This document shows positions 63,920-64,000 of a DNA stretch of 64,000 nt, piece after piece. This DNA comes from UBA2966 sp965242505 (GTDB lineage Bacteria; Pseudomonadota; Alphaproteobacteria; UBA2966): assembly GCA_965242505.1 (NCBI GenBank), contig OZ251449.1, positions 3,534,001 to 3,598,000 on the forward strand. The letters run 5' to 3'. The notes under the pieces were generated by a model that made no database searches, was not told the origin of the DNA, and was given only the letters and a program-made list of their open reading frames with translations. Each line of letters opens with the position of its first letter. The first letter of the stretch is position 1. The position numbers were made by a program, and so were the translations under genes.

Positions 63920-64000
63920 CCCGCCACCCGCCGGGCGCGGCGCGAAGACGCCTGTTTACCTCCGGCCTTCCGTCCGGTAACGTTCCACGCGCCCAACGGA

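Noticed and set aside
1..64000. rRNA, tRNA or riboswitch genes
   Set aside because: Reading both strands showed no convincing tRNA T-arm/acceptor pairing, rRNA conserved words or known riboswitch cores; weak GTTCGAA-like words were not embedded in cloverleaf folds.

Overview
The window is GC-rich (roughly two-thirds G+C by eye) and reads as chromosomal DNA of an alphaproteobacterium. Evidence: the gene families present (AcnX-type hydroxyproline/aconitase-like dehydratases, TauD-type dioxygenases, CaiB-type CoA-transferase, GMC oxidoreductase, PotD-type ABC transport), short operons with ATGA/GTGA overlaps, and many G/C palindromic intergenic repeats. The taxonomic call is inference; no rRNA, tRNA or CRISPR array was seen.

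Layout. 1-0.9 kb: 3' part of an IS481-type transposase and its element end. 1.3-6 kb, minus strand: two-subunit AcnX, a periplasmic glucose/sorbosone dehydrogenase, a VOC protein and a TauD dioxygenase. 6-8.2 kb: a toxin-antitoxin patch (ParD with decayed ParE, an orphan RHH antitoxin, then a coupled HTH-RelE-HEPN triplet whose HEPN gene is broken). 8.4-13.3 kb, minus: a six-gene succinate dehydrogenase/fumarate reductase-like plus class I fumarase operon. 13.4-14.2 kb: an intact HEPN paralogue just behind a solo inverted copy of the IS end. 14.6-22.6 kb: Sel1 protein, CoA-transferase, phosphosulfolactate synthase-like protein, copper chaperone, acyl-CoA ligase and an ABC importer without an ATPase. 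22.8-24.5 kb: AAA ATPase + DUF3226 TOPRIM pair. 24.7-29.2 kb: BCCP with two carboxyltransferase-like paralogues, and a TauD gene. 29.3-33.3 kb: small ORF, RidA, a membrane coiled-coil protein and an ankyrin lipoprotein. 33.8-40 kb, minus: a cryptic podovirus block (portal, tail fibre, lysis genes, RtxC-like acyltransferase). 40.7-42.3 kb: GMC oxidoreductase. 42.9-50.3 kb: two paralogous TbpB-like lipoproteins with 12-bp tandem-repeat leaders around an AbiL-like (RloA-RloB) pair. 50.8-57.6 kb: two long molybdopterin oxidoreductase paralogues and the relic of a third, with a TacA/TacT remnant and a Dam-type methylase/HNH endonuclease pair. 57.7-64 kb: D-cysteine desulfhydrase-like enzyme, HD protein, an NYN gene with an amber codon, HAD hydrolase, trypsin-like protease, DUF350 protein, a coiled-coil protein and an SRPBCC protein.

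The metabolic genes suggest a heterotroph using organic acids, amino-acid derivatives and sulfonates. Between these operons lie scattered defence-type modules in different states of repair. About nineteen clusters of one composite palindromic repeat occupy intergenic gaps throughout. Most of the novelty is in how genes are duplicated, converted, truncated and fused (oxidoreductase paralogues, TacAT remnant, HEPN copies) and in the repeat-bearing leaders of the lipoprotein genes.
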